Counted from the first letter of the stretch, positions 7,949 to 17,563 are shown. The stretch: DNA of 64,000 nucleotides from Clostridiales bacterium (GCA_012839295.1 DUNO01000068.1:1-64000), one strand, 5' to 3'. Program-made: numbers and translations. The notes: generated from the letters alone by a model not told the origin.

Positions 7949-8740
7949 CTAGCTTCTCTTGCGTTTACCAAACAGTTTCTCGAAAAAACCTGCCTTTTCC
8001 TCTAGATCCATGAAGGGTACTTCCTCTCCGACAATCCTTTTACAGATATTCATATATGCCCTGCCGGCTAGGGATTCAGAACCTACCAAAGGTTCACCCT
8101 GGTTTGTGGAGATAACGATATTTTCATCATCAGGGACTACACCAATTAAGTCAACAGCTAAAATTTCACAGACATCCTCACTTGACATCATATCCCCGCG
8201 TCTCACCATATCCATGCGGATGCGGTTAACAATCAGGTGGGTCTGCGTCATTTCATTTGCTTCCAATAATCCAATAATCCGGTCAGCGTCCCTGACTGCT
8301 GAAACCTCCGGAGTAGTGACAACTAATGCCCTGTCCGCACCGGCAATGGCATTCTTAAAGCCTTGCTCTATACCTGCTGGGCAGTCCATTAATATGTAAT
8401 CAAATTCATCTCTTAGCTCATCAGCCAGCTTTTTCATCTGTTCCGGGGTGACGGAAGTTTTATCCCTTGTCTGGGCGGATGGTAAGAGGTATAGATTTGG
8501 ATAGCGCTTATCCTTAATTAAGGCATTTCGGATGCGGCAGGTGCCCTCAATTACATCGACCAGGTTATATACGATCCTGTTCTCCAAACCCATAACCACA
8601 TCTAAATTTCTTAAGCCTATATCCGTGTCAATTAAAACCACTTTCTTGTCCAGCATTGCTAAGCCGGTACCTACATTAGCGGTTGTTGTTGTTTTTCCAA
8701 CACCGCCTTTTCCTGATGTTACAACAATTACTTCACCCAT
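7949..8740 (-). CDS. minD: Septum site-determining ATPase MinD
   Basis: Membrane-associated ATPase that recruits MinC and blocks FtsZ assembly away from mid-cell. The 263-residue protein has the deviant Walker A GKGGVGKT (10-17), the IDTDIGLRNLD switch region, a DCPAGIEQGF motif, and a C-terminal amphipathic membrane-targeting helix (GFFEKLFGKRKR). All match the family. The nearest Shine-Dalgarno is a GGAGG 12 bases upstream. It lies between minC and minE. Confidence 0.96.
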   Translation of the reverse strand: MGEVIVVTSGKGGVGKTTTTANVGTGLAMLDKKVVLIDTDIGLRNLDVVMGLENRIVYNLVDVIEGTCRIRNALIKDKRYPNLYLLPSAQTRDKTSVTPEQMKKLADELRDEFDYILMDCPAGIEQGFKNAIAGADRALVVTTPEVSAVRDADRIIGLLEANEMTQTHLIVNRIRMDMVRRGDMMSSEDVCEILAVDLIGVVPDDENIVISTNQGEPLVGSESLAGRAYMNICKRIVGEEVPFMDLEEKAGFFEKLFGKRKRS

Positions 8741-8823
8741 TGTTATCTAATCCTCCTGATCTTTAGGGGGATTTCTCCTCCTGGTTTTAGGAGATCTCTC
8801 CTCCTATTTATGAATAATCCGGT

Positions 8824-9489
8824 TTATAAACGGATATCATTCAATATGCTTTTGTTCAAAGGCTCAATGTAGATATTCTCACCTTCCAGGAAGGCGATCT
8901 TAGCTTCCTTTACCTCTTCCTTTACCGGTTTATCGGGAGCCCTTGCAATCATATCAGCGATACGGATCTGGGTCGGGCTCATGTCAAGAGCCACCACAAA
9001 GGCATTGGTGTTCCCTGAGGCCCCTGCAAAGGCGTTTCCCTTTAATGCTCCCAGCACAATAATATTTCCCTTGGATACGACACTGGCCCCATGGTTTACG
9101 TCACCTATGATGATGACACTGGTTTCAAAGGACAGGGATGCACCGGAACGCAGGATTCCTTTGTAAAACTGTCCCGTATTATTCGATAATTCCATGAGCT
9201 TTTGTTCCACGGTTTTTTTGAACGTCTCTTCTGTTGCAGGATCATTTTCCATCACGCAGACAATATGCATCTCCGTATTTTCCGCGATAATATCAAGAAT
9301 CTCCTGCTGGTGTTCATTTGTCAGCTTACGCCCTTCGAAGCTGATGGCCATTTTCGCATTATCAAAAAATTTGCTGGATTCCCTGAATTTTTCTGCAACC
9401 AGTTGCTTCAATTCCTCAAAAGGTACATCGGGACTTAATACGACAATGATGCCATATTTATTACCTTTTATCATAACTGAATTATTCAT
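8824..9489 (-). CDS. minC: Septum site-determining protein MinC
   Basis: FtsZ-assembly inhibitor of the Min system. The 221-residue protein has an N-terminal FtsZ-binding domain (about 1-100) and a C-terminal beta-helix domain (about 115-210) with the repeating glycine pattern GASLSFETSVIIIGDVNHGASV, GNIIVLGALKGNAFAG. The start has AAGGAG 7 bases upstream. The gene is first of the minCDE trio and follows the PBP2 gene by 82 bp. Confidence 0.94.
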   Translation of the reverse strand: MNNSVMIKGNKYGIIVVLSPDVPFEELKQLVAEKFRESSKFFDNAKMAISFEGRKLTNEHQQEILDIIAENTEMHIVCVMENDPATEETFKKTVEQKLMELSNNTGQFYKGILRSGASLSFETSVIIIGDVNHGASVVSKGNIIVLGALKGNAFAGASGNTNAFVVALDMSPTQIRIADMIARAPDKPVKEEVKEAKIAFLEGENIYIEPLNKSILNDIRL

Positions 9490-9571
9490 TGCTAAACTCC
9501 TTCCCGGTTAAACTTCCCGGATTTATTGATAATAATAAGACGTTCTTCCTTAGGGTTTATTCCAAGGCTGC

Positions 9572-12406
9572 CTATTCTAAAGCGCCGCCCTTTGAACCGG
9601 TTTCAGCTTCCCCGTTTAACAGGGTCTGTGCATCAGCTTTGCCAAAATACAGGGAATAGATGTCCTTACAGAGATCCGCTGCATTATGGGAGGTATAGCC
9701 ATTCGCAATAACTACAGTTGCGGAAATCTGCGGCGCCTCATAGGGTGCAAAGGAAACAAACAAAGCGTTGTTAGCATGTGTCGTGCTAATCTGTGAGGTT
9801 CCTGTCTTACCGGCAATTTTGACATCAAAATTGGAGAAGTCCGTATATACGGAGCCCCCATAGGCATTGGCTACGGAGTACATGCCATCCCAGACTGCAT
9901 CCCAGGTAGAGCTGCTTACATTTGTCAGGTCATGGTCTACCGTCGCACTGTTGTCAAGGATTACAGTCCCGTCCTTATCCTTAATCTTATCAAGCAGGGT
10001 AAGATTATAGCAGGTTCCACGGTTTGCCAGGGTTGTAACGTACCTTGACAGCTGGGCAGGCGTATAGTCGCCGGAGCCCTGTCCAATTGAAGAACGGACT
10101 GCGTCTAAGGTGGAAAACCGGGGACTTAGCTCGTCTAATTCCACTCCTGAGGTTTCATTTAGCCCAAACAGCGTGGCATATTTTTCAAGCTTTGATAATC
10201 CCAGGTTCGAATTATATTTGCCGGTACCGTCAATGCTGAGGCGCCAGCCCATTTCATAGAAGAAATAGTTACAGGATACCTTCAGGGCATCAACAATATT
10301 CACGGAGCCATGGGAACCGGGATAAATATGACACTTTGCCGGTCGGTCAATCTTATCAAATATACCCAGGTCAAGTATTTTTTCGGAAGGCGAGGTTACA
10401 CCCTCTTCCAAGGCTGCCACTGCCGTCACCATCTTAAAGGTGGAGCCGGGGGCAATCCTGGTGGATACTGCACGGTTCAGCAAAGGATAGGAACCGTCGT
10501 TTAATAGCCGGTTAAAATACTTGGAATCAATCTTGTTGGCAAATAAATTGTTATCATAGCTGGGATAAGTTACCATGGCTAACACATCCCCTGTATTCGG
10601 ATCCGTAAGAATGACGGATCCGCTGCAGGGCTCAAGGGCAAGCATTCCGGGAGTGATATCCAGCTGCCTGATCTTATCCGTGATGAATTTATAAGCGGAT
10701 ATACTTCCATTTTTTAGGCGGTCAATATCACTTTCATTATATTCTAACACATCTTGGTCAAATAATAAAAGACAAATTTCAGTTCCTGATAATTTATATG
10801 AAAAAATTAGATTACGGTAGATCATTTTTTGAAATTTATTGTCTTCTTTTAGCAGGTTCTTGGTATAATCAATTAATTTCTGGTATAGTTCCTCCGCACT
10901 ATAATATTCACTGCCGATGCCCAGGACTGATAAATTAATCCAGTTGTTTGCCAGGGCACTTTGGAGGAAGGAACTTAAGCTGATGTCATTATTAGTATAG
11001 GAGTGGTAGGCTCCATCATTTTCCGGGATGCTATCCTTTAACAGGATTTTCTTTTCAAGCAGCACACTGTAGAAATAATCAAGGAAGTCCTTCATATCCC
11101 CCGCCTTATCGTTGGTGGTCGTGCTGTCTAAGGCTAATATCTCATTGTATTTTCTATCGATATCCTTTAATGCGGTATCATATTTCACCTTTGTGGACTG
11201 TTCAAGGGAGGTGGCATCCGGGGCATCAAAGGCATTGACATCGATAATGTTATTATTAATCAACGCGTTATATACTTCATAGACCGGGATCGTGATCTCA
11301 CTGGCATTTGTCCCCTTGCTTCCATAGCTCATGGTAGGTACGATGCAAGAAAGCAGGATATCTGTAATCTCCTTTTCCAAAAGGAGGTACACATTCTTCT
11401 GGAGGTTAGCATCTATCGTTAAATAAAGGTCACTACCGGCGATTGGATCCGTGGTCTGCTTAACTTCCGTAACCCTTCCGCTTGAGCTGATAGTTACGGT
11501 TTCAACCCCCTTCGTCCCGGACAGGTATTCCTCGTAGACCTTTTCCAGGCCGGATTTTCCGAGTACGTCCGTGGTATTGTAGCCCTTATCCTCATATTTT
11601 TCTAATTCATCCGCACTGATTAGCCCCGTATAGCCCAGGATATGGGAAAAATACAGGCTGTCTTCATAAATCCTGCTGGCCTGCTGCTGTACGTCAACTC
11701 CTTGAAGCTCCGCACGGTTTTCCTTAATGGCTGCTACGGTACGGTCGCTTACTTCGGAGGCAATGGTAACCTGGAGGTACTTTGGATAGTTACAGAACAG
11801 GGCAAAGCGTATGCTCATGATCTTTAAGGCTTCTTCGTCAGAATAATCATCCGAGATGCCGAACATACGGGTGACACCGCTATTCGTACCTTTTTTCAAA
11901 AACTCAAAGACTTCCCCTGCGGTAGCATTACGCTGCTCCTCCGTAAGGGCGCCGTCTTCCAGCACGTAAGCATAAGCATTCTTTAAGAACCTGGTCAGGG
12001 AATTTCCCTGTACGGTGAACTCAAATCCACCCTCAGCATTTAATTTGATATAAAATTCTGTATCAAGGGTATCCCCGTTTTTCTCAATCAGCTTTACCAG
12101 CCTGTCCAGGATGGAATTATATTCCTCATTGGAAACAGAGATATCCTCCATGACAACGGAGTAGGATAATTTATTGGTAGCCAGCAATACGCCTTTCCTG
12201 TCGTAGATATTGCCCCGGGTACTTTTGATATCCCTCTGCTTTGCGGATTTCGCCTCGCTTTTTACGGATATTTCCGGGCCCTCCACAATTTGCAATACAA
12301 AAAGACGGTTAACGATTATACCAAATAAAACAAGGTAAATAAGGGTAACCGGGAACAGCCTTGATTTAGCAAGCTTTTTAAAATAATCTAAGAATACATC
12401 AAGCAA
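9572..12406 (-). CDS. mrdA: Penicillin-binding protein 2, elongation transpeptidase
   Basis: Class B PBP of the elongasome; cross-links peptidoglycan outside the membrane. It has an N-terminal membrane helix at about residues 15-36 and a pedestal domain. The transpeptidase motifs are S655-TFK, S711-CN and K867-TG. At 944 residues it is clearly longer than the usual 600-750. The excess lies at about 345-590, between TIDANLQ and CSGSVILTDPNTGDVLAM, a Lys/Asp/Ser-rich insert I cannot match to a domain. The start is TTG at 12406 with GAGGAGG 7 bases upstream. It sits between mreD and minC. Confidence 0.93.
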   Translation of the reverse strand: MLDVFLDYFKKLAKSRLFPVTLIYLVLFGIIVNRLFVLQIVEGPEISVKSEAKSAKQRDIKSTRGNIYDRKGVLLATNKLSYSVVMEDISVSNEEYNSILDRLVKLIEKNGDTLDTEFYIKLNAEGGFEFTVQGNSLTRFLKNAYAYVLEDGALTEEQRNATAGEVFEFLKKGTNSGVTRMFGISDDYSDEEALKIMSIRFALFCNYPKYLQVTIASEVSDRTVAAIKENRAELQGVDVQQQASRIYEDSLYFSHILGYTGLISADELEKYEDKGYNTTDVLGKSGLEKVYEEYLSGTKGVETVTISSSGRVTEVKQTTDPIAGSDLYLTIDANLQKNVYLLLEKEITDILLSCIVPTMSYGSKGTNASEITIPVYEVYNALINNNIIDVNAFDAPDATSLEQSTKVKYDTALKDIDRKYNEILALDSTTTNDKAGDMKDFLDYFYSVLLEKKILLKDSIPENDGAYHSYTNNDISLSSFLQSALANNWINLSVLGIGSEYYSAEELYQKLIDYTKNLLKEDNKFQKMIYRNLIFSYKLSGTEICLLLFDQDVLEYNESDIDRLKNGSISAYKFITDKIRQLDITPGMLALEPCSGSVILTDPNTGDVLAMVTYPSYDNNLFANKIDSKYFNRLLNDGSYPLLNRAVSTRIAPGSTFKMVTAVAALEEGVTSPSEKILDLGIFDKIDRPAKCHIYPGSHGSVNIVDALKVSCNYFFYEMGWRLSIDGTGKYNSNLGLSKLEKYATLFGLNETSGVELDELSPRFSTLDAVRSSIGQGSGDYTPAQLSRYVTTLANRGTCYNLTLLDKIKDKDGTVILDNSATVDHDLTNVSSSTWDAVWDGMYSVANAYGGSVYTDFSNFDVKIAGKTGTSQISTTHANNALFVSFAPYEAPQISATVVIANGYTSHNAADLCKDIYSLYFGKADAQTLLNGEAETGSKGGALE

Positions 12407-12408
12407 GT

Positions 12409-12918
12409 CTATACCTCCTCATCCTGACTTCGCTCCAAGCGGCTGTTAATCGTATGTAACAGCTTATATAAGAGAACTGAGACAGCAACCGTATATATTA
12501 CCTCCGGCAGGATAATCCGCCTTAAGTAAAAGAGTAAATCCAGTCTGCCCCGCAGTAAAAATTCAAATACGTAATAGAAAAAGCCATAGAGAAAATCACA
12601 TACTGCAATGATCCCAATCGGCAGGGTGTAATCATCCTTTGAATAAAAGCGGTGGGTCATGCCTGCCAGATATCCGATGATCAGATGGAGTAAGGCATAC
12701 AATCCGATAATATAGCTGGCATACATCAGGTCGACCAATAAGCCGCTGGCCAGCCCCAGCATCATTCCCGGGGTCCGGCCCCGCATATGTCCCGTAGCCA
12801 CAACAAGAATCAGGAGCAGGTTGGGCATAATATCAGCCAATGCAATATAATGGAACATTGCACTTTGTATCAAAAAGCATATGATGATTTCTATTATATA
12901 TACAATCAGTCTTCTCAC
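12409..12918 (-). CDS. mreD: Rod shape-determining protein MreD
   Basis: Membrane component of the elongasome. The 169-residue protein is almost wholly hydrophobic, with five or so membrane helices and the family stretch MRGRTPGMMLGLASGLLVDLMY. The start appears to be GTG at 12918 with an AGG 7 bases upstream. It lies 2 bp from the PBP2 start and 18 bp after mreC, so mreB-mreC-mreD-PBP2 reads as one operon. Confidence 0.9.
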   Translation of the reverse strand: MRRLIVYIIEIIICFLIQSAMFHYIALADIMPNLLLILVVATGHMRGRTPGMMLGLASGLLVDLMYASYIIGLYALLHLIIGYLAGMTHRFYSKDDYTLPIGIIAVCDFLYGFFYYVFEFLLRGRLDLLFYLRRIILPEVIYTVAVSVLLYKLLHTINSRLERSQDEEV

Positions 12919-12936
12919 AACAATACCTACTTTATG

Positions 12937-13803
12937 TTAGTCTGCAGGAGCTTCATCCAGCATGGGCTCCTTTAACTCCGTAATAATGAGTACTTCCTCT
13001 AAACGCTCAAAATCAACGACAGGTGTCAGATAAGCGGTCTTGGTCATGTTGCTGGGATCAAGCTCGATATCGCTCACATACCCGATGGTAATTCCCTCCA
13101 GGAAATTCGGGCTGATATGTGAGGTAACAATCTCATCACCGTCATTTACATCGGGATCCTTGCTGATAAGCTCTACCCGGATCTTGCCTTCGTCCATCAG
13201 CTTTAAGTCACCCTGCACGATACAGGTATCGGAGGTTTTAATAAACATACCGCTGACATTGCTGTTATCATCAATGATGGCCCTCACACGTGAATAATTG
13301 TAATAAACATCCGTGATAATTCCGGCAAGGCCGTTTCCGGCAAGGACATTCATGTTCTTTTGCATTCCGTCCCGCTCGCCCTTATCAATTGTAAAGACAT
13401 TATACCAGTTATTAGAATCCTTGCTTATGACCCTGGCAGCAACCTTAGGGAAATCCGCATATTTTTGGTCCAGGTCATAAAGCTTCCTGAGCTCATCCAA
13501 TTCATATTTATCCTGCAGCAGCATCCGGTTCTGGTAGGACAAAAGATCCACCTGATCCCTTAACTGCGTATTCTCCTGCTGAAGTTCACCGATCCGTTTA
13601 AAATGGTCCAGCTTTTCGGTGATATAGCTTCCCACCGTATTGATCCCCCGCTGCATCGGAGTGATAACCGACCCCACTGCGTCTTTCACCGGCGACAGCT
13701 GTTCACCGAACCGGAAGGAGATGATTATCAGGCCGATACATAGAATGATGCAGGTGATAAGGATATATTTCGGATTAAAATTTATCTTTGCCCTTCGTCT
13801 CAT
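12937..13803 (-). CDS. mreC: Rod shape-determining protein MreC
   Basis: Bitopic elongasome scaffold that links MreB with PBP2 outside the membrane. The 288-residue protein has an N-terminal membrane helix at about residues 14-31, a coiled coil at about 65-110 (ELQQENTQLRDQVDLLSYQNRML) split here by heptads, and a beta-barrel region from about 120 (VIDDNSNVSGMF, NFLEGITIGYV). GGAG lies 7 bases before the ATG. It is followed by mreD. Confidence 0.94.
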   Translation of the reverse strand: MRRRAKINFNPKYILITCIILCIGLIIISFRFGEQLSPVKDAVGSVITPMQRGINTVGSYITEKLDHFKRIGELQQENTQLRDQVDLLSYQNRMLLQDKYELDELRKLYDLDQKYADFPKVAARVISKDSNNWYNVFTIDKGERDGMQKNMNVLAGNGLAGIITDVYYNYSRVRAIIDDNSNVSGMFIKTSDTCIVQGDLKLMDEGKIRVELISKDPDVNDGDEIVTSHISPNFLEGITIGYVSDIELDPSNMTKTAYLTPVVDFERLEEVLIITELKEPMLDEAPAD

Positions 13804-13849
13804 TGAAAGTCTCCATTTAATTTATTCCATTTATTAAAGTCCGCCCGGT

Positions 13850-14875
13850 TTAAATAAGTGTTTTGGGACGTAAGGTATCCGCCAGGGTAGCAAGCCCCGG
13901 ATCCTCCAATATTTTACCAAGGCCGTTAACGACCGTATTGGCAGGATCCGTGCAGATATTAATCTTCAAATCAGTTTCTTTGCGCATCAGCTCATCAAGT
14001 GCGAAGATGCCTGCCGATCCGCCTGTGATATAGATTCCGCTGTCTATGATGTCGGAGGAAATCTCCGGCGGGGTACGCTCTAAGATAATCCTGATCGCAT
14101 CAATAATGGAATACATATATTCTGAAATTGCTTCATAAACATCGTTTGAATTGACCTCCATCAGGACGGGAAGCCCGCTGACCACATCACGGCCATAGAC
14201 CTTGACTGCCGCCTCTACGGAGGTAATGGCGCTTGCCAGCTTCTTTTTGATGTTCTCTGCCGTCTTATCGCCAATGTAGAGGTTGTATTTTCTCTTCACC
14301 ATGCTTTTAATGGCTTCATCCAGACGGTTACCGCCCACCGGGATTAATTTGCTGAGTACGATACCGCCCAGGGAAAGTATGGATACCTCGGTAGTGTCTG
14401 CACCAATGTTCACAACCATTACGCCACGTGCGGTCATGACATCAAGACCTACTCCCACTGCATCCGCAATCGGTTTTTCCACGATCTTAATACGCCCTAC
14501 CTTTAAGCTGGAGCTGGCAATCAGGTCATAGAAGGAACGGCGCTCCACCTCAGTAATATCTGTCGGCGTTGCCACAATATAGTCCGCCGCTGAGGAGCCG
14601 AAGTGCTTTGGTCCGTTGATGGTGCCCATAAAATGCGTCAGGAGCGCCGTCATGTTCGCAACATCTGCAATAACCCCGTTCTTCACCGGATAGGATACGT
14701 TTATATTTGCAGGGGCTTTTTCATACATCTCAAAGGCGTCATTACCGGCGGCAATGATATTTTTACGGTTTGAGATAGCCACGATGTTACGCTCATCTAA
14801 AACGATGCCCTGCCCCTTTTTATATATTTTGATTGTGCTTGTACCAAAATCTATTCCGAATGCTTTTGAAGCCAT
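13850..14875 (-). CDS. mreB: Actin-like cell-shape protein MreB/Mbl
   Basis: Actin-fold ATPase forming membrane-bound filaments that direct sidewall synthesis. The 341-residue protein has the phosphate-1 motif GIDFGTSTIKIY at residues 7-18, a phosphate-2 loop MVVNIGADTTEVSIL and an adenosine motif YITGGSAGIFALDEL. The GTS in place of the usual GTA/GTAN is slightly divergent, and together with the sequence it may place this nearer Mbl/MreBH-type paralogues. It leads mreBCD. The start has AGGAGG 11 bases upstream. Confidence 0.93.
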   Translation of the reverse strand: MASKAFGIDFGTSTIKIYKKGQGIVLDERNIVAISNRKNIIAAGNDAFEMYEKAPANINVSYPVKNGVIADVANMTALLTHFMGTINGPKHFGSSAADYIVATPTDITEVERRSFYDLIASSSLKVGRIKIVEKPIADAVGVGLDVMTARGVMVVNIGADTTEVSILSLGGIVLSKLIPVGGNRLDEAIKSMVKRKYNLYIGDKTAENIKKKLASAITSVEAAVKVYGRDVVSGLPVLMEVNSNDVYEAISEYMYSIIDAIRIILERTPPEISSDIIDSGIYITGGSAGIFALDELMRKETDLKINICTDPANTVVNGLGKILEDPGLATLADTLRPKTLI

Positions 14876-14892
14876 ATCGTCCGTTACCTCCT

Positions 14893-14975
14893 GTTATTCG
14901 TGTATCAACCGGCAGTTTGCGCCGGTTATCTGCGGAATTGTAATTCGAAAATTACAATTTCCGTTCGTGTAATAA
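14893..14975 (-). repeat. Hairpin pair upstream of mreB
   Basis: Two hairpins lie in the mreB leader: AACCGGC/GCCGGTT around 14908-14928 and an AT-rich stem GGAATTGTAA/TTACAATTTCC around 14934-14963. Each is associated with a nearby copy of ACACGAA on the minus strand. The GCGCAAA-type loop resembles loops of the multi-hairpin repeat at 1-118. No promoter is clear within it. Confidence 0.5.
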
Positions 14976-15000
14976 AGTTCCAATGCCTGCCAAAGGAAGG

Positions 15001-15699
15001 CTAAAACAACCCCTGCTCCCTTAAGCTGATATATCTATTATCCCCAATAATGATATGGTCCATAAGCAGGATGCCCATTAAATTTCCAGCTTCCCAAAGC
15101 CTTTTGGTTATCCTTATGTCCTCTGCACTGGGTGATGGATCTCCGCTTGGATGGTTATGGAGAAGGATGATATTGACCGCTTCATATTTTACGGCATTCA
15201 CATAGATCTCCCTTATGGGCACGAGGGAGGTATTAATTGTCCCCTCTGATACTATGATGTCCTTGATTAACCTGTTTTTTGAATCCAGCATAAGAAGCTT
15301 GACGATCTCCCTGGTTAAATGCCTCATATCCTGCATGTAATAATCCGCCACGCTTTGTGGTGTAATTAATCTTAAGCTATCCTGCCGCAGCTGCTTTGAC
15401 ATACGCCGGGTGATTTCTGTCAGGCACAGAAGCTCAATTGCTTTTACCCTGCCCACGCCCTTTATCTGGGTCAGCTCCTTTAGGGTTAAGTAGTTAAGTC
15501 CCTTTAAACCAGGGTAGGCAGTGGAATAATTTAATATATTCACTGCCAGGTCAATTACTCTTTGACTTTTTGTTCCTGTCCGGAGGATGACTGCCAATAG
15601 CTCAGCATCTGATAGGGCAGCGGCCCCATATCTTTCGCATTTCTCATAGGGACGTTCGGATTCAGGTAATTCCTTTACTGTTAAATAACGATTAACCAT
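15001..15699 (-). CDS. radC: RadC family JAB/MPN protein
   Basis: The 232-residue protein has helix-hairpin-helix motifs at about residues 45-90 (LTLKELTQIKGVGRVKAIELL). A C-terminal JAB1/MPN metalloprotease-like domain carries HNHPSGDPSPSAED and an upstream Glu. Despite the name, a role in DNA repair is not established for this family. The start at 15699 is chosen for the GGAGG 7 bases upstream. It precedes the mre cluster, the same position as in Bacillus and many clostridia. Confidence 0.92.
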   Translation of the reverse strand: MVNRYLTVKELPESERPYEKCERYGAAALSDAELLAVILRTGTKSQRVIDLAVNILNYSTAYPGLKGLNYLTLKELTQIKGVGRVKAIELLCLTEITRRMSKQLRQDSLRLITPQSVADYYMQDMRHLTREIVKLLMLDSKNRLIKDIIVSEGTINTSLVPIREIYVNAVKYEAVNIILLHNHPSGDPSPSAEDIRITKRLWEAGNLMGILLMDHIIIGDNRYISLREQGLF

Positions 15700-15783
15700 A
15701 TATCTGCCTCCTTCTTCGCCTCTCTCCAGGGGAATCATTCGGCAAAACTAAAAACAGGGTTTATAAACAAGTCATAAGCAGAC

Positions 15784-16071
15784 TCATATTTTCCGGTAAA
15801 TCAATATAGCTGCAGCCACACCCAGGATACTGCCAACAGTCACCTTAACGCGCAGCCCAAAATTAATCACCAGGACTCCCAGGATATCCAGGGTTACGAT
15901 ACTTGTCCCCTTCGTGTCACCAATGGAAAAATGAAAGCCATAATTAAGCCAGTGCAGGAAATCAATGCCCTTCACCAGATAACCGAGAAAGCTGCCAAGG
16001 ACAATTCCAAGCAGGATAAAAAGAAATAATGTCCAACCGTTTTTATTAAATACCTTTGCTGTTCTGGCCAT
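15784..16071 (-). CDS. DUF4321 small membrane protein
   Basis: The 95-residue protein has two or three membrane helices (about 13-33, 60-75 and 78-92) with the DUF4321 pattern LFILLGIVLGSFLGYLV near the N-terminus and FGLRVKVTVGSILGVAAA near the end. Its function is unknown. A gene of this kind just before radC and mreB is typical of clostridia, which hints at an envelope role. GGAGG precedes the start. Confidence 0.8.
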   Translation of the reverse strand: MARTAKVFNKNGWTLFLFILLGIVLGSFLGYLVKGIDFLHWLNYGFHFSIGDTKGTSIVTLDILGVLVINFGLRVKVTVGSILGVAAAILIYRKI

Positions 16072-16189
16072 CTTAAGCTACCTCCATTTGCAACAATGCC
16101 TTTTTATTTCCATATCATAATCAAATTACATTTTATCACAAGAACGGGAATTTGTATACGTTAAACTGATTTTTATTCCATAGGAAATA

Positions 16190-16212
16190 CCGCCCCTGTT
16201 AACCAGGGGCGG
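16190..16212 (-). terminator. Terminator-like hairpin after the methionine gamma-lyase-like gene
   Basis: A perfect 9-bp GC-rich stem (CCGCCCCTG/CAGGGGCGG, loop TTAAC) lies 4 bp after the stop. The following minus-strand sequence, TATTTCC, is only partly U-rich, so termination may be incomplete. Confidence 0.6.
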
Positions 16213-16215
16213 GAA

Positions 16216-17505
16216 TTAAAGCTGCAGGATGCCTTCCTCATATAGCTTTTGGAGGGAGTTAAGGATACCGAATTTGGCATGGTACCAGGTAAGCCCGCCC
16301 TGGAAAAATACAGTATAGGGAGGTTTAACCGGGGCGTCGGCGGATAATTCGATGGAGGAGCCCTGGACGAAGGCTCCTGCTGCCATGATCACATCACACT
16401 GGTAGCCGGGCATTGCCCATGGTTCAGGCACCACATAGCTGTCCACCGGCGCGGCGGCCTGGATGCCGCGGCAAAAGGCAATGACTGCCTCCGGTGAATT
16501 CAAGGTAAGGGCCTGTATGATATCATAGCGCTCCTCCGCCGCATTTGGATGCACGCTGTAGCCGAGGGGCTCATATATATTCGCCGCATAGATAGCTCCC
16601 TTCAGGGCTCCCGCCACTACGGTCGGTGCGAGGAAAAGCCCCTGGAATAAGGAAGGGGTGATACCCAGGGTTGCTCCAACTTCCTTTCCAAGGCCAGGTG
16701 CGGTCAGACGGTATGCGGCATTTTCCACATACTCTGCTTTACCGGCGATATAGCCTCCAATGGGTGCCAGCCCGCCTCCCGGGTTTTTAATCAGGGAACC
16801 CACACATAGGTCTGCACCGACCTCCGTCGGCTCCATTATTTCAACAAACTCGCCGTAGCAATTGTCCACCATGCAGATGATGTCCGGCTTTTGCTCCTTC
16901 AGGAACCCGACCAGCTCCCCGATCCGCTCCACGGATAAGGTGGGGCGGCTGGCATAGCCCTTCGAGCGCTGGATCGCGGCAAGCTTGGTCTTTGGACCTA
17001 CGGCCGCCTTGATTCCCTCCCAGTCAAAGCCTCCGTCCGGCAACAGGTCCACCTGGGAGTAGGTAATACCAAACTCCGCCAGGGAGCCCTTCGATGGCGT
17101 GATGCCGATTACCCCCTCCAGGGTATCATAAGGCTTTCCAACGGGGGAGAGGATCTCATCCCCAGGCCTTAAGTTCCCGGATAAGGCAACGGTGAGGGCA
17201 TGGGTGCCGCTGATTAGCTGGGGCCTTACAAGCGCATCCTCCGCCCTGAATACGGCAGCATATACCTGTTCCAGGGTATCCCTTCCCATGTCATTATAGC
17301 CATAGCCGGTGGTTGCGGCAAAATGGATATCGCTCAGACGGTTGTCCTGCATTGCCTTTAATACCTTCAATTGGTTAAATTCCGCTATTTCATCGATCCT
17401 TTGGAAACGGGTCCGCAGGTTCTGTTCTATCCCAGCTCCATATGAGATGACCTTAGGATCCAAGCCAAGTCCCTGGTAAGCCTGATTTATATTTGTGTTA
17501 TCCAA
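16216..17505 (-). CDS. Methionine gamma-lyase family PLP protein (YnbB type)
   Basis: PLP-dependent protein of the Cys/Met-metabolism fold, often named aluminium-resistance protein; its substrate is not established. The 429-residue length is normal. The PLP lysine segment is GSLIKNPGGGLAPIGGYIAG, with TGYGYNDMGRDTLE and RPQLISGTHAL as other family motifs. The start is TTG at 17505, with GGG 8 bases upstream supplied by an R1 repeat. It follows miaA as in Bacillus, but hfq, which commonly lies between the two, is absent. Confidence 0.88.
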   Translation of the reverse strand: MDNTNINQAYQGLGLDPKVISYGAGIEQNLRTRFQRIDEIAEFNQLKVLKAMQDNRLSDIHFAATTGYGYNDMGRDTLEQVYAAVFRAEDALVRPQLISGTHALTVALSGNLRPGDEILSPVGKPYDTLEGVIGITPSKGSLAEFGITYSQVDLLPDGGFDWEGIKAAVGPKTKLAAIQRSKGYASRPTLSVERIGELVGFLKEQKPDIICMVDNCYGEFVEIMEPTEVGADLCVGSLIKNPGGGLAPIGGYIAGKAEYVENAAYRLTAPGLGKEVGATLGITPSLFQGLFLAPTVVAGALKGAIYAANIYEPLGYSVHPNAAEERYDIIQALTLNSPEAVIAFCRGIQAAAPVDSYVVPEPWAMPGYQCDVIMAAGAFVQGSSIELSADAPVKPPYTVFFQGGLTWYHAKFGILNSLQKLYEEGILQL

Positions 17506-17563
17506 TTTCTACACCCGTGCCTTTCACTTTTTGATGACCTATCCCAAAAGTGAATAGGCCTTA
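17506..17563 (-). repeat. R1 leader repeat, copy a (upstream of the YnbB-type gene)
   Basis: On the minus strand GGCCTATTCAC pairs imperfectly with GGATAGGTC, followed by AAAGTGAAAGGCACGGGT and then the TTG start 8 bases after GGG. The same layout occurs before trmD (39472-39526) and the blaI-like gene (45752-45796). Just upstream lies a separate perfect 9-bp hairpin, GTTTGAAAG/CTTTCAAAC, at 17571-17595. Confidence 0.75.
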
